Notes: generated from the sequence alone by a model not told the origin. A DNA stretch of 64,000 nt from Alkalimonas sp. (GCF_020831925.1 NZ_JAFIFQ010000006.1:40509-104508), one strand, 5' to 3'. Positions 55,154 through 62,794 are shown, counted from the stretch's first letter. Translations and numbers: made by a program.

Positions 55154-55182
55154 AAAACGGCGCCCGAAAGCGCCGTTTTTTT
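55154..55182. terminator. Bidirectional terminator between prolyl oligopeptidase and phzF-like gene
   Basis: Stem AAAACGGCGC/GCGCCGTTTT with a 6-base loop and T run. A and T flanks serve both converging genes. Confidence 0.87.
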
Positions 55183-55966
55183 ATCTCAGCAACAATTGCC
55201 CCTGCAAATACGTCCGTGCCTGACCGGATAACAGCACCCGCGACCCTTGCAGCGCACAATGCACTTCACCACCCCGCTTTGAGAGCTGCTTTGCTAACAA
55301 TTGCTGTTTTTGCAATCGCTCAGCCCAATAAGGTGCCAATTGACAATGGGCTGAGCCGGTCACCGGATCTTCGTTGACACCAAGTTTTGGCACAAAAAAG
55401 CGGCTGACAAAATCCACGCCATCGGTGCCTGGTGCCGTCACGATAACACCGCGCTTTTCCAGACGGGTCAGCAGATCGAAATCCGGTGTCAGCGCCAAAA
55501 TGGCAGCCGCATCTGGATACACCACCAGATAATCGTCTGCTACCAACACCTGATCGGGTTTCGTGCCAAGCGCCTGACGAATCAGAGCCGGTTCATCACA
55601 TGGCTGCGGCATGCTGGCCGGAAAGTCCATTTGCAGCCAGTCGCCTTGTTTTTGCACGCTAAGCGCACCGCTACGGGTATGAAACACCAACTGTTGACCG
55701 GCAAAACCAAGGTGTTCAAACAACACATGGGCACTGGCTAAAGTGGCATGGCCACATAAGTCCACTTCCGAGACCGGGGTAAACCAGCGTAGCTGATAGC
55801 CATCGCCTTCGGGCACAAAGAAGGCGGTTTCCGATAAGTTATTTTCCGCTGCGATTTGCTGCAGTAAAGAGTCGTCCAGCCAGTGCCCCAGTGGACACAC
55901 CGCAGCCGGATTGCCGCTAAAAAGCTCGGCAGCAAAGGCATCGACGATAAATTGTTGCTGGGCCAT
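55181..55966 (-). CDS. PhzF-family isomerase/epimerase
   Basis: PhzF-like proteins have a diaminopimelate-epimerase fold; the substrate of most is unknown. The 261-residue protein has FIVDAFAAELFSGNPAAVCPL, catalytic Glu46 in ENNLSETAFFVP, YQLRWFTPVSEVDLCGHATL and NEDPVTGSAHCQLAPYW. The start at 55966 has GGGGAG 7 bases upstream; the ORF's upstream extension has no similarity. It is convergent with the prolyl oligopeptidase and divergent from the EamA transporter. Confidence 0.93.
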   Translation of the reverse strand: MAQQQFIVDAFAAELFSGNPAAVCPLGHWLDDSLLQQIAAENNLSETAFFVPEGDGYQLRWFTPVSEVDLCGHATLASAHVLFEHLGFAGQQLVFHTRSGALSVQKQGDWLQMDFPASMPQPCDEPALIRQALGTKPDQVLVADDYLVVYPDAAAILALTPDFDLLTRLEKRGVIVTAPGTDGVDFVSRFFVPKLGVNEDPVTGSAHCQLAPYWAERLQKQQLLAKQLSKRGGEVHCALQGSRVLLSGQARTYLQGQLLLR

Positions 55967-56140
55967 ATTCACTCCCCAAAAGGTTTTAACTGTTGGTACC
56001 ATACGAAGCTGTGCGCACCAGAGCAAGCCTTGATTCGCCAGATCCCCTTTAAAGGCAGCTAAAGCGTTTTGTAACTGGACCTGCTGCAGGCTTTACGGCA
56101 TGCTAGCGCCGGTAAACAACCCGAACACTGGAACACCAGC

Positions 56141-56986
56141 ATGCTGTATCTATGGGCCATTACCCTACTCTGGGCTTTTTCTTTTTCGCTGATTGGCGTT
56201 TACCTGACAGGCCAGGTGGATGCTTATTTTGCCGTGCTAAGCCGGGTGGTGCTGGCAGCAGTGGTGTTTTTACCGTTTTTGTTGCGCCATAAAGTCGCCC
56301 CGCGCTTAGCCGCTCAACTGATGGGCATAGGTGCCATTCAGCTTGGGCTGATGTATCTGTTTTATTATCAATCGTTTTTGTTGTTAAGCGTTCCCGAAGT
56401 GCTGATTTTCACCATTTTCACCCCGGTGTACATCACCCTGTTGCATGATCTGCTGGAGGGGCGCTTTCACCACCGCTACTTGCTCAGTGCCCTGCTGGCC
56501 ATTGCCGGTGCCGCCGTGATGCGTTGGAACAGCCTGAATGAAGACTTCTGGCTGGGTTTTTTGGTAGTGCAAGGAGCCAACCTCTGTTTTGCCAGCGGCC
56601 AGGTGCTGTACAAGTACCGGCTGGCACATTGGCCAGCCGCCGAGCAACCGGCCCAGCATACCATTTTTGGCTGGTTTTATGTCGGTGCCCTGTTGATTGC
56701 CCTGCCGGCCTGGCTGCTGCTCGGTACTCCTCAGTACCCTACCACAGAGCTGCAATGGGGTATCTTACTCTGGCTGGGGGTGGTGGCATCTGGCCTGGGC
56801 TATTACCTGTGGAATCTGGGTGCGACCAAGGTCAACAGTGGACAACTAGCCACCATGAACAACGCCCTGATCCCGGCAGGCCTCTTGGTCAATCTAGTGC
56901 TCTGGAACCGGGATACCGATTTGCTGCGCCTGTCGGTCGGAGCCGGTCTAATGCTGCTTGCGCTCTGGTTGGTAAGCCGGAAGTAG
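56141..56986 (+). CDS. EamA-family (DMT) transporter
   Basis: A drug/metabolite-type exporter in the inner membrane; such proteins export amino acids or related metabolites. The 281-residue protein has ten predicted transmembrane helices in two EamA halves, with the marks WAITLLWAFSFSLIGVYL, LFYYQSFLLLSVPEVLIFTI, FASGQVLYKYRLAHW and SGLGYYLWNLGATKVNSGQL. It resembles the carboxylate/amino-acid/amine subgroup. A single gene, ending next to the remnant of a GFA-family gene. Confidence 0.88.
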   Translation: MLYLWAITLLWAFSFSLIGVYLTGQVDAYFAVLSRVVLAAVVFLPFLLRHKVAPRLAAQLMGIGAIQLGLMYLFYYQSFLLLSVPEVLIFTIFTPVYITLLHDLLEGRFHHRYLLSALLAIAGAAVMRWNSLNEDFWLGFLVVQGANLCFASGQVLYKYRLAHWPAAEQPAQHTIFGWFYVGALLIALPAWLLLGTPQYPTTELQWGILLWLGVVASGLGYYLWNLGATKVNSGQLATMNNALIPAGLLVNLVLWNRDTDLLRLSVGAGLMLLALWLVSRK

Positions 56987-56988
56987 TT

Positions 56989-57270
56989 TTATGACCGATT
57001 GCGATCTGCTGGATGGTTTACCCCAGCATAGGTTGGTACATCTGGTATTTTGAGTGGGTTGATCCCCTCGAGGCACGCAACATTAAACCCGTACTGCGTG
57101 GGGTTGGACCTGCGTTGATGATGCGTGTAGATGCCACAGTTACTGCAAAAATAATGCTTGGCTGTTTTGGTATTAAATTGGTAGAGCTTTACTATTTAAA
57201 ACAGGCAACTCGTTACGGGACATGCAAAAATCATCATGATCACGCACATTGCATAACAGTATAATTACAT
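56989..57270 (-). pseudogene. Decayed GFA/CENP-V family gene (C-terminal half)
   Basis: In one minus-strand frame the text LYQFNTKTAKHYFC, SNCGIYTHHQRRSNPTQYGF, NVACLEGINPLKIPDV and VNHPADRNRS then stop at 56989 is typical of the C-terminal half of GFA (glutathione-dependent formaldehyde-activating enzyme-like) zinc proteins. Upstream the frame hits TAA at 57196-57198. Weak continuation in another frame (FCMSRNELPVLNSKAL) suggests a frameshift. No intact N-terminal zinc motif or start was found. It lies between the EamA gene and a transglycosylase gene. Confidence 0.75.
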
Positions 57271-57529
57271 ACATCAAAATGGCATTCAACTTGTTGCCAG
57301 CTCAGCCAGCGAAGCCACACGGGACTTTTTTTGGAGTGTAAGTGATGAAATACTCATTGCTGCCAGGCTTCACCCTTGCAACGAAAAGCGGGCGAAACAT
57401 TATTTAACAGCCCCTCTGGTAAAGACATGCAAAAGGATTTAGTGTGTTTGTATGTTAAGGCCTTGTTCAGCCTTTGTCTTCAACGTCAGTTGACAACCGC
57501 TTCATCAGCCATAGAAACCCGGAGCAGAT
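57271..57529. other. Gene-free stretch upstream of the transglycosylase-like gene
   Basis: No gene, RNA or clear hairpin was recognised. It should contain the promoter of the transglycosylase-like gene, and perhaps the lost 5' end of the GFA pseudogene. Confidence 0.4.
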
Positions 57530-58630
57530 ATGGGTTCCACGCTATACAGCAAATACTGGCCCCTTGCAGTTACTGCTCTATTTGGATATTTGTTGCCCCT
57601 ACAAGCTCAGCCGCACGAGTCTGTTCTCCCCTATCAAAACTGGACCGACGTAGTACGCAGCAAGCAGTATGCCGAAAGTCAGGGTGTCTATGAGAATGTG
57701 ATGAACGTCAGGCGCTGGATCCTGACCCAGTCGGGTCACTGCACTGAGCGCAATCGCCATCTACTGTTTGATATGCGCGGTAACTTCCTGGAGTTTATTG
57801 AAGACGCAGCAGACTCGATGCAAACCCAGTTATTACTGAATCAAACCCGTCAGGGCATGGCACAACAAGGGCGGGTTCATGCCTGGGTGGAAGGCAACAG
57901 CCAAACCCTTGGCTACCCTTTTGCCATTCGTTGCCATCAACCATCCGTTGATCTGCCGCTGGCTATAGCGCGCTATTTAGGGGAGCACCCGGACGGTCGT
58001 CTGTCGGGTAACTGGGATGGCATCTCGGTTGGCAGTCCTAAAAATCAAGCATCCTTGCATGACGCCGTGCGCCTGGTCTATGCCCGCAGGGCTCAGCAGA
58101 AGCGCATCAGCCTGCCAGACGACCTGCTAGCGGATTTAGCGGGCATGTTGATTATTGAAAGTGGTGGTGTGCGCGAAGCTCACTCGAAAGCCAATGCCAG
58201 AGGCATCCTGCAGCTGACACCACAGGCTTTGAAAGATTGTGGAATACCACAGAATAGACAACTGCACCGTATAGCTCAGGTAGATTGCGCACTTTGGTTG
58301 TTTGAACGAAATCACCGCATGCTACGACCGGCATTTCTGACGCGCTTTTCCCATCTGCCAGATGAGAAGCAGGAGCACATTTATCGGCTGTTACTGATCC
58401 AGGCTTATCATGGCGGTCCTGGCCGGGTAAGATCACTGCTGCTAGATGAAGAGCTCAGCAAGCCCGCAGCCTATTTTGCCGAGCACCACCAAGACTTTAG
58501 TGCCGGCGATATTGCCTTTGGTATGGTGTTCCATAACCTTGGCCGCAATCGCCTTGGCTTCGCCTCACTCTATTACACTGCCGATATTCGCATTGCACTG
58601 CAGCTACTGGAGTCCAAACAGAGTCATTAA
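57530..58630 (+). CDS. Lytic transglycosylase-like (SLT-domain) exported protein
   Basis: A likely peptidoglycan-cleaving protein. The 366-residue protein has a signal peptide (PLAVTALFGYLLPLQAQ) and a C-terminal lysozyme-like domain with MLIIESGGVREAHSKANARG and ILQLTPQALKDCGI, matching the SLT pattern E-S-x(n)-S-x-A-x-G-x-x-Q, and IQAYHGGPGRVRSLL. The putative catalytic Glu is in IIESGG. The N-terminal half is not recognised. GGAG lies upstream of the ATG. Its stop overlaps the convergent small membrane protein gene; the integron array begins about 270 bases beyond. Confidence 0.8.
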   Translation: MGSTLYSKYWPLAVTALFGYLLPLQAQPHESVLPYQNWTDVVRSKQYAESQGVYENVMNVRRWILTQSGHCTERNRHLLFDMRGNFLEFIEDAADSMQTQLLLNQTRQGMAQQGRVHAWVEGNSQTLGYPFAIRCHQPSVDLPLAIARYLGEHPDGRLSGNWDGISVGSPKNQASLHDAVRLVYARRAQQKRISLPDDLLADLAGMLIIESGGVREAHSKANARGILQLTPQALKDCGIPQNRQLHRIAQVDCALWLFERNHRMLRPAFLTRFSHLPDEKQEHIYRLLLIQAYHGGPGRVRSLLLDEELSKPAAYFAEHHQDFSAGDIAFGMVFHNLGRNRLGFASLYYTADIRIALQLLESKQSH

Positions 58631-58812
58631 TTCGAGTGGGATTTCCATAAGCCACGAATTATGGCAACGTAAACTCCTACGGCAATTACGCCTAGCGACA
58701 GGCCGATAAAGGGGTGGGACTGAAAAATTACCAGAGACAGCGCTATTGCCGTACCAATCCCCAAAGTAAGGCCGATGAGTTGCCGCCGATTTTTTGATGA
58801 TTTCGTTTTCAT
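58627..58812 (-). CDS. Small two-helix membrane protein
   Basis: Unrecognised. 61 residues: a basic N-terminus (MKTKSSKNRRQ) then two transmembrane helices (LIGLTLGIGTAIALSLVIF and FIGLSLGVIAVGVYVAII) and a short basic tail. It overlaps the transglycosylase stop by 4 bases. It lies beyond the last attC and may be the terminal cassette without its own attC, or ordinary chromosome. No good ribosome site. Confidence 0.5.
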   Translation of the reverse strand: MKTKSSKNRRQLIGLTLGIGTAIALSLVIFQSHPFIGLSLGVIAVGVYVAIIRGLWKSHSN

Positions 58813-58895
58813 AGATCTTTATCTACTGGAGCGCACGCTCAATACATCTGAACCAAGTTTCTTAAATAAGCCAGCTATCATCTATTTACCTGCCA

Positions 58896-58980
58896 TAACG
58901 CAAAGCACACGGGCGACGAGCCGCGCAGTGGGTTGGTGGCGGCCCATCGACCAACGGGAGTGAGTGATGCGTATTGTTAG
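58896..58980 (-). repeat. attC site, last of the array
   Basis: TAACGC ... TTGTTAG on the plus strand, 85 bases, with an imperfect inverted repeat between. It is closely related to the site at 62795. The stop of the 58977-59423 gene lies in it. Confidence 0.85.
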
Positions 58981-59423
58981 GCATTTTTTACACCTAAAAC
59001 TGCCCACTGCTGCCAAGAACCTACAGCAAACAGACCGCCAATAAACAAACATATGCCTGAACTAATTAACCAAAACGTCAGGCTGTTTTCAGGGAACATT
59101 GGCATTAACCCAACGAAGGAAACGCCACGCAGTAGAAATATACCAGTAATGAGGATTAGCGCTAATCTTGTAAGCGGTAACCGCTTAATTGCACCTGCGC
59201 CCGACAGGCCATATAGAGCCCAAACCAGTAGTACCAAGACGATGAAAGAGGTAACAATCGTCGGATACCATAGCCCTTGCTCTGCCATCAGAGCCATCTG
59301 CTCACCTGCACCAAAGAAGCGATACCAATCTCCTCCGAAAACGATACAGCCAAGATGAGCAAGTGCGGCAGCAAAACAACATACTGCCGCAGCCAGAAGA
59401 TACTTATTGCTACAACTGTGCAT
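58977..59423 (-). CDS. Cassette gene: four-helix membrane protein, unknown function
   Basis: Unrecognised. 148 residues with four transmembrane segments (YLLAAAVCCFAAALAHLGCI, TIVTSFIVLVLLVWALYGL, LALILITGIFLLRGVSFVGL and FWLISSGICLFIGGLFAVG). GGGAGG lies 5 bases before the ATG. The start overlaps the 3' end of the upstream 56-residue ORF by 14 bases. The stop is within an attC, the normal position for a cassette gene. Confidence 0.7.
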   Translation of the reverse strand: MHSCSNKYLLAAAVCCFAAALAHLGCIVFGGDWYRFFGAGEQMALMAEQGLWYPTIVTSFIVLVLLVWALYGLSGAGAIKRLPLTRLALILITGIFLLRGVSFVGLMPMFPENSLTFWLISSGICLFIGGLFAVGSWQQWAVLGVKNA

Positions 59424-59580
59424 TTTTCCTCCCTGAATGCCTGGCGCTCAAAGCATCAGCGCTGCTGTTTGGCGTCGGCTGATTTTGCTTGTTAGCAGCC
59501 CACATTGGACTTGCGCGGCCAACCTTACCGGCAAGACCCAATAAGCCCACTGCAGCTTGTATTAAAACTAAACCGCGCAT
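59410..59580 (-). CDS. Cassette small ORF reading through a degenerate attC
   Basis: A 56-residue ORF: a hydrophobic start (MRGLVLIQAAVGLLGLAGKV) then GRASPMWAANKQNQPTPN and a tail encoded by attC sequence (SADALSARHSGRKNAQL). It overlaps the start of the following membrane-protein gene by 14 bases and contains its ribosome site, so it could act as a coupled leader. No ribosome site was found for its own ATG. It may be an assembled reading frame without function. Confidence 0.4.
   Translation of the reverse strand: MRGLVLIQAAVGLLGLAGKVGRASPMWAANKQNQPTPNSSADALSARHSGRKNAQL
59439..59496 (-). repeat. Degenerate attC site with altered R' core
   Basis: Cassette-direction ends GCTAACAAGC and GAGCGCCAGGC; the second should carry GTTA but reads GCCA. 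The inner stem (ATCAGC/GCTGAT) remains. Recombination at this site is probably lost. Confidence 0.6.
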
Positions 59581-59602
59581 GATTTAAAACCTTTGTTAGC
59601 AG

Positions 59603-59664
59603 CTAACTCCAACATTCTTTAAAGACGATTTGTTTGTAATTTTCCAGTGCAGTAACTTGTTAAA
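59603..59664 (-). repeat. attC site of the ParDE cassette
   Basis: In cassette direction TTTAACAAGTTACTGC ... GGAGTTAGCT, 62 bases. It ends in GTTAGC-T-GCTAAC, a perfect palindrome at 59595-59607 where a second inverse core follows directly. Confidence 0.65.
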
Positions 59665-59667
59665 TTG

Positions 59668-59949
59668 CTATCGCTCACTTTCAAGCTCATGCCATACTCG
59701 AAGAACAATGACTGCACTGGTGTGAATAGAGTAGCGAACAACGTAATTTCCAAAAACCATATCACGGATGACATCTGGAACAGGAGCCATCTGAACCGGC
59801 GTGCCCATCCTTGGAAATTCTGGCAACAACTCCATTTTTGCGATCAATTCTGCTGCTATTCTACTGGCTGCGGTTGGATTATGAACTGCAATAAACTCCC
59901 GCAAACGCTTTAAATCTTCGATTGCATCATTGGTATACACTAGCTTCAC
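59668..59949 (-). CDS. parE: ParE/RelE-family toxin
   Basis: A toxin of a type II module, probably acting on DNA gyrase if ParE-like. 93 residues: MKLVYTNDAIEDLKRLREFI, AASRIAAELIAKMELLPEFPRMG, RDMVFGNYVVRYSIHTSAVIVLRVWHELE, the ParE pattern. Its start overlaps the antitoxin stop by 4 bases. A complete cassette: antitoxin first, attC after the toxin. Confidence 0.85.
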   Translation of the reverse strand: MKLVYTNDAIEDLKRLREFIAVHNPTAASRIAAELIAKMELLPEFPRMGTPVQMAPVPDVIRDMVFGNYVVRYSIHTSAVIVLRVWHELESER

Positions 59950-60218
59950 TTACCAGACCTCGGGGCATCCTGCTCTTTTTCTGTACCCCAACTGTTTAAC
60001 CAGTTGTGCACTTCACTAGCGTCAACCACTTTTCCTTGAGCAGCTGATTCCATCGCATCCAAGGTTTGTTTCCAGCGCTCTTGCTGCAAATGCTGTTTAT
60101 CAATATATTCCGATAAGGCTTGATTGATCACCCATCCTTTGCTCCGATCAAGCCTGCTCGCAATAGCTTCCAACTGTTGCTCAACCTCTGCCTGTAAGCG
60201 AACTGTGGTAACACTCAT
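59946..60218 (-). CDS. parD: ParD/CopG-type ribbon-helix-helix antitoxin
   Basis: Neutralises the downstream toxin and represses the operon. 90 residues: MSVTTVRLQAEVEQQLEAIA and LDRSKGWVINQALSEYI form a ribbon-helix-helix DNA-binding domain; the tail is the likely toxin-binding segment. The ATG at 60218 has GAGGGG upstream; the ORF start at 60242 adds an unlike leader. The palindrome at 60239 is its probable operator. Confidence 0.87.
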   Translation of the reverse strand: MSVTTVRLQAEVEQQLEAIASRLDRSKGWVINQALSEYIDKQHLQQERWKQTLDAMESAAQGKVVDASEVHNWLNSWGTEKEQDAPRSGK

Positions 60219-60238
60219 GATGACACCCCTCTCAAAAA

Positions 60239-60255
60239 ACAATGTAATACATTGT
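60239..60255. promoter_or_regulatory. Operator/promoter of the ParDE cassette
   Basis: Palindrome ACAATGTAATACATTGT, 21-37 bases before the antitoxin start; read on the minus strand it contains TACAAT, a likely -10 box. Its arms CAATGT and ACATTG also occur at 63351. Confidence 0.7.
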
Positions 60256-60281
60256 AGTCAACGAGGGCTCGCAAAGCAATT

Positions 60282-60335
60282 TAACGCCAGCGGCAGGGTG
60301 CGACGTCAGGAGCTTCCCTTGAGCGCACTTGTTAC
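60282..60335 (-). repeat. attC site of the tautomerase cassette
   Basis: TAACGCC ... CTTGTTAC on the plus strand, 54 bases. The tautomerase gene stop overlaps it. Confidence 0.8.
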
Positions 60336-60718
60336 ACATTGACTGAATACTTGAGATCACGTGCCTCATCTCCAGTCATACCCCGAAATCCCCAGCAGTG
60401 AGGTGGCTGTTCCTTTATTGTCACCTCGACGTCCACAGGTGAAATGCCAAGCTCTGACTCGATCTTGCTGAATAACTCCTTTATCAGCGTCTTTTGGGTG
60501 TCTGGAGTACGACCCTGCATCATGTTTATCTCAATAGCCGTGTAGGCATGCGTTCTGCCACCTGGATAATAAAAGTCTTCGGCTTCCATTGGGACAAAAC
60601 GATGAGCCCGCTTGTCTTCGGGCATGCCCAAGACTGACTGCATACATCCGTGAATGACCTCAGAAAGCTGGGCCTTAATCGGATTAAGGTGGTCCTTGAT
60701 ACCATAGATGACTATCAC
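60332..60718 (-). CDS. Cassette gene: tautomerase-family protein
   Basis: Belongs by pattern to the larger tautomerase group (Tautomerase_2): 128 residues, VIHGCMQSVLGMPEDKRAHR, FYYPGGRTHAYTAIEINMMQ, GRTPDTQKTLIKELFSKIE and ELGISPVDVEVTIKEQPPHCWGFRGMTG. The start is GTG with AGGAGG just upstream. The second residue is Ile, whereas catalytic tautomerases have Pro there, so activity is doubtful. It is a single-gene cassette. Confidence 0.8.
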   Translation of the reverse strand: MIVIYGIKDHLNPIKAQLSEVIHGCMQSVLGMPEDKRAHRFVPMEAEDFYYPGGRTHAYTAIEINMMQGRTPDTQKTLIKELFSKIESELGISPVDVEVTIKEQPPHCWGFRGMTGDEARDLKYSVNV

Positions 60719-60736
60719 GTTTCCTCCTGTGATGTG

Positions 60737-60803
60737 TAACGCCGCGCTATGGGGAAATTTAGGAGCGCAAGCGAGTAAATTTTCCGTAGCAGCGCATTGT
60801 TAG
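60737..60803 (-). repeat. attC site of the flavodoxin-fold cassette
   Basis: TAACGCC ... CATTGTTAG on the plus strand, 67 bases, covering the stop of the oxidoreductase gene. Confidence 0.85.
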
Positions 60804-61378
60804 GCCAAGGCGGCATGTCGCTCAACCTTCAGTAACCATTTTGACCGCTGCGCTTCTGAGCTGCCACGAACTGGGCCAAATGAAGTGATCTTAACTGGCT
60901 TGATGCCGCAGAACTCGAGAATAGTCTTTTTAATCTGATGATGCCCTGGCATGGTGTAGATGAGCCGGTAATACCATGGCGGGGTATCCATGGTAACTAT
61001 GGCATGAGCGCTGCGACCTACCAGCAGTCGATCCCACCATGGCGAATCCTTGCGGTACTTGAATGCATATCCTGGCAAAAAAATGCGATCAAACATTCCT
61101 TTAAGAATCGCTGGCATTGATCCCCACCAAATCGGGTAGACGAAAACCAGGTGCTGCGCCCAACTAATTGATTCACGAATATCGACAAGTGCAGGCTCTA
61201 ACTCTTGCCGTTTGTTGTACCCATGACGCAGCACTGGGTCATACTCGACTTCTCCGAGCTTAAACAGCCTGACAGTATGACCCGCTTTCCGTGCCGATGT
61301 AGCGTACTTCTCCGCAATGGCATTGCAAAAGCTCGACCCATCGGGATGGCCGAGAATAACTGTGATGTTCTTGGGCAC
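60800..61378 (-). CDS. Cassette gene: flavodoxin-fold NAD(P)H oxidoreductase
   Basis: Likely an FMN/FAD-dependent quinone or nitro-compound reductase of the Flavodoxin_2 group. About 192 residues: ITVILGHPDGSSFCNAIAEK, HLVFVYPIWWGSMPAILKGM, FDRIFLPGYAF, DTPPWYYRLIYTMPGHHQIK and KTILEFCGIKPVKITSFGPV. The ATG at 61399 exists but its AAGGAG lies inside the ORF; GTG at 61378, 9 bases after AAGGAG, is the better start. A single-gene cassette. Confidence 0.85.
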   Translation of the reverse strand: MPKNITVILGHPDGSSFCNAIAEKYATSARKAGHTVRLFKLGEVEYDPVLRHGYNKRQELEPALVDIRESISWAQHLVFVYPIWWGSMPAILKGMFDRIFLPGYAFKYRKDSPWWDRLLVGRSAHAIVTMDTPPWYYRLIYTMPGHHQIKKTILEFCGIKPVKITSFGPVRGSSEAQRSKWLLKVERHAALA

Positions 61379-61406
61379 TGTGAAGGTGCTCCTTATCATG
61401 TATGCC

Positions 61407-61486
61407 TAACGCCCCGCACACGGGCGACAGGCCGCGCAGCGTAAGCCGTCCCAGTCGCGCATACGGCGACAATAGCGCCTTGTTAG
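61407..61486 (-). repeat. attC site
   Basis: TAACGCCCC ... CCTTGTTAG on the plus strand, about 80 bases, right after the 61490-61825 gene in cassette direction. Confidence 0.82.
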
Positions 61487-61489
61487 AGT

Positions 61490-61825
61490 TTATCCTACCA
61501 CCCTGGCAGCACCGACCGCTAATGAATAGATTAATCCTCCGATGCTCTTTCTTTTTCTTGATGGGATTAACTCTTCGATAATTACTTCGTTGTTTACAGT
61601 TAGTTTTGAGCGCCAAAGAATAAGCGCGAAAACATGAACTTTGTATATTTTTGATCCAATTTCAATTTCGCTTTCATATTTCGAACTGAAGACAAAAGAC
61701 TTTGAAACCAGGACTTTGCCGTCGAGCGACAAGGTAAAAACTGTGCTGAAACGATCATAGCTAGCTGTAAGCTTTCTATCATCAACTATATGAGTTTGCT
61801 TTTGAATTCGCTCGAACATCTTCAT
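61490..61825 (-). CDS. Cassette gene of unknown function
   Basis: Unrecognised, 111 residues: MKMFERIQKQTHIVDDRKLT, beta-rich VFTLSLDGKVLVSKSFVFSS and KIYKVHVFALILWRSKLTVN, with a hydrophobic C-terminus SIGGLIYSLAVGAARVVG. The ORF can start at 61879, but that leader is encoded by the upstream attC, so 61825 is preferred. A single-gene cassette with its stop beside the attC. Confidence 0.6.
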   Translation of the reverse strand: MKMFERIQKQTHIVDDRKLTASYDRFSTVFTLSLDGKVLVSKSFVFSSKYESEIEIGSKIYKVHVFALILWRSKLTVNNEVIIEELIPSRKRKSIGGLIYSLAVGAARVVG

Positions 61826-61831
61826 AAACTC

Positions 61832-61907
61832 TAACGCCCGCCACAAACGCGAGCAACTTGTTGCGAGCCCAGCGCCCAACGGGCGCGTTTGTGATGGCGC
61901 TTGTTAT
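61832..61907 (-). repeat. attC site
   Basis: TAACGCCCGCCACAAACGCG ... GCGCTTGTTAT on the plus strand, about 76 bases; the inner arms (CACAAACGCG and CGCGTTTGTG) form a strong stem. Confidence 0.85.
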
Positions 61908-61914
61908 ACGTTGA

Positions 61915-62193
61915 TTATTCACCATACTTTAATTTAAAAAGTTGTTTTAATAAATCAGTCCGTTGTACATTTGAATGACCAACACTACCAATTGCGATCG
62001 CAATTAATAATAAATTCATTGGCGTCCATGAAGCGTTCAACCACGTAGACAAAAAAAACCACATTATTAGTCCCGCACAAGTAGATGCAGGAACAAAACT
62101 GAGTCGATGTATTTTTTTCTCAATACGTTCAATTTGTTTTACTTTTTGATACTCATTTAGAGCATTAACATCATCAATTGAATTGATTTCCAT
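61915..62193 (-). CDS. Cassette gene: small membrane protein of unknown function
   Basis: Unrecognised, 92 residues. An N-terminal charged helix (YQKVKQIERIEKKIHRL) precedes two transmembrane segments (STCAGLIMWFFLSTWL and PMNLLLIAIAIGSVGH). AGGA lies upstream of the ATG. It is followed by attC in cassette direction. Confidence 0.6.
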   Translation of the reverse strand: MEINSIDDVNALNEYQKVKQIERIEKKIHRLSFVPASTCAGLIMWFFLSTWLNASWTPMNLLLIAIAIGSVGHSNVQRTDLLKQLFKLKYGE

Positions 62194-62214
62194 CTACTGA
62201 ATATCCTCTACGTA

Positions 62215-62295
62215 TAACGCCAAGCACACGGGCGGTAAAAGTGTTAGCGTTTGACGTCCCAGCGGCTGTAGGCCGCGAGTGATGAGCCTTGTTAG
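62215..62295 (-). repeat. attC site
   Basis: TAACGCCAAGCACACGGGCG ... AGCCTTGTTAG on the plus strand, 81 bases. Confidence 0.85.
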
Positions 62296-62297
62296 TT

Positions 62298-62780
62298 TTA
62301 CGTACCAAAAAAGACAGCAACTGTCCATGCTCTGCCAGCTTTATGAATCTTAAGATTTAATCCATTTTTATCTGAGGGCCAAATAGCATATACCATTCCC
62401 CCCAAAAAACCTGGTTCACCAGACATTACTTCGAACAAATATAGTGATTCAGCAAACTCATGCGTCTTCACGGTATCAATCTCTTCATGAACTAATTTGA
62501 GATTCCTCTCGAGAGCTTTGTACAAGGATATGGCAGTATCAACAGACTCCACCTCAAAAATAATCATTGCTCTTCGAAAGTTTTTATCGTCACAAAAAAC
62601 AGCAGCTAACCCTTCGAAACCTTCAAAGTAGACAATTCCAGCAGACTGATCTTTTTCACGTTCAATAAAGTCAAACGTATTTATGATTTCATCGCATGAA
62701 CCGTTAAGCTTGGGAACCAAACTCTCTGCAATGGAAGTAAGGCTATATATGAGGGCCATAAGAGCAAAAAAGTATTTCAT
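62298..62780 (-). CDS. Cassette gene: secreted protein of unknown function
   Basis: Unrecognised, 160 residues. A signal peptide (MKYFFALMALIYSLTSIAES) precedes LNGSCDEIINTFDFIEREKD, AMIIFEVESVDTAISLYKAL and a final GRAWTVAVFFGT. AAGGAG lies just before the ATG at 62780; the ORF's start at 62807 lies in the preceding attC. A single-gene cassette. Confidence 0.62.
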   Translation of the reverse strand: MKYFFALMALIYSLTSIAESLVPKLNGSCDEIINTFDFIEREKDQSAGIVYFEGFEGLAAVFCDDKNFRRAMIIFEVESVDTAISLYKALERNLKLVHEEIDTVKTHEFAESLYLFEVMSGEPGFLGGMVYAIWPSDKNGLNLKIHKAGRAWTVAVFFGT

Positions 62781-62794
62781 AAAACTCCTTAAAC

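Noticed and set aside
57013..57264. An 83-residue plus-strand ORF
   Set aside because: The opposite strand here carries GFA-family sequence; the ORF has no ribosome site and is a shadow.
61826..61879. An N-terminal extension of the cassette gene ending at 61490
   Set aside because: The extension is encoded by attC sequence, which is not expected to be coding, and a downstream ATG is available.
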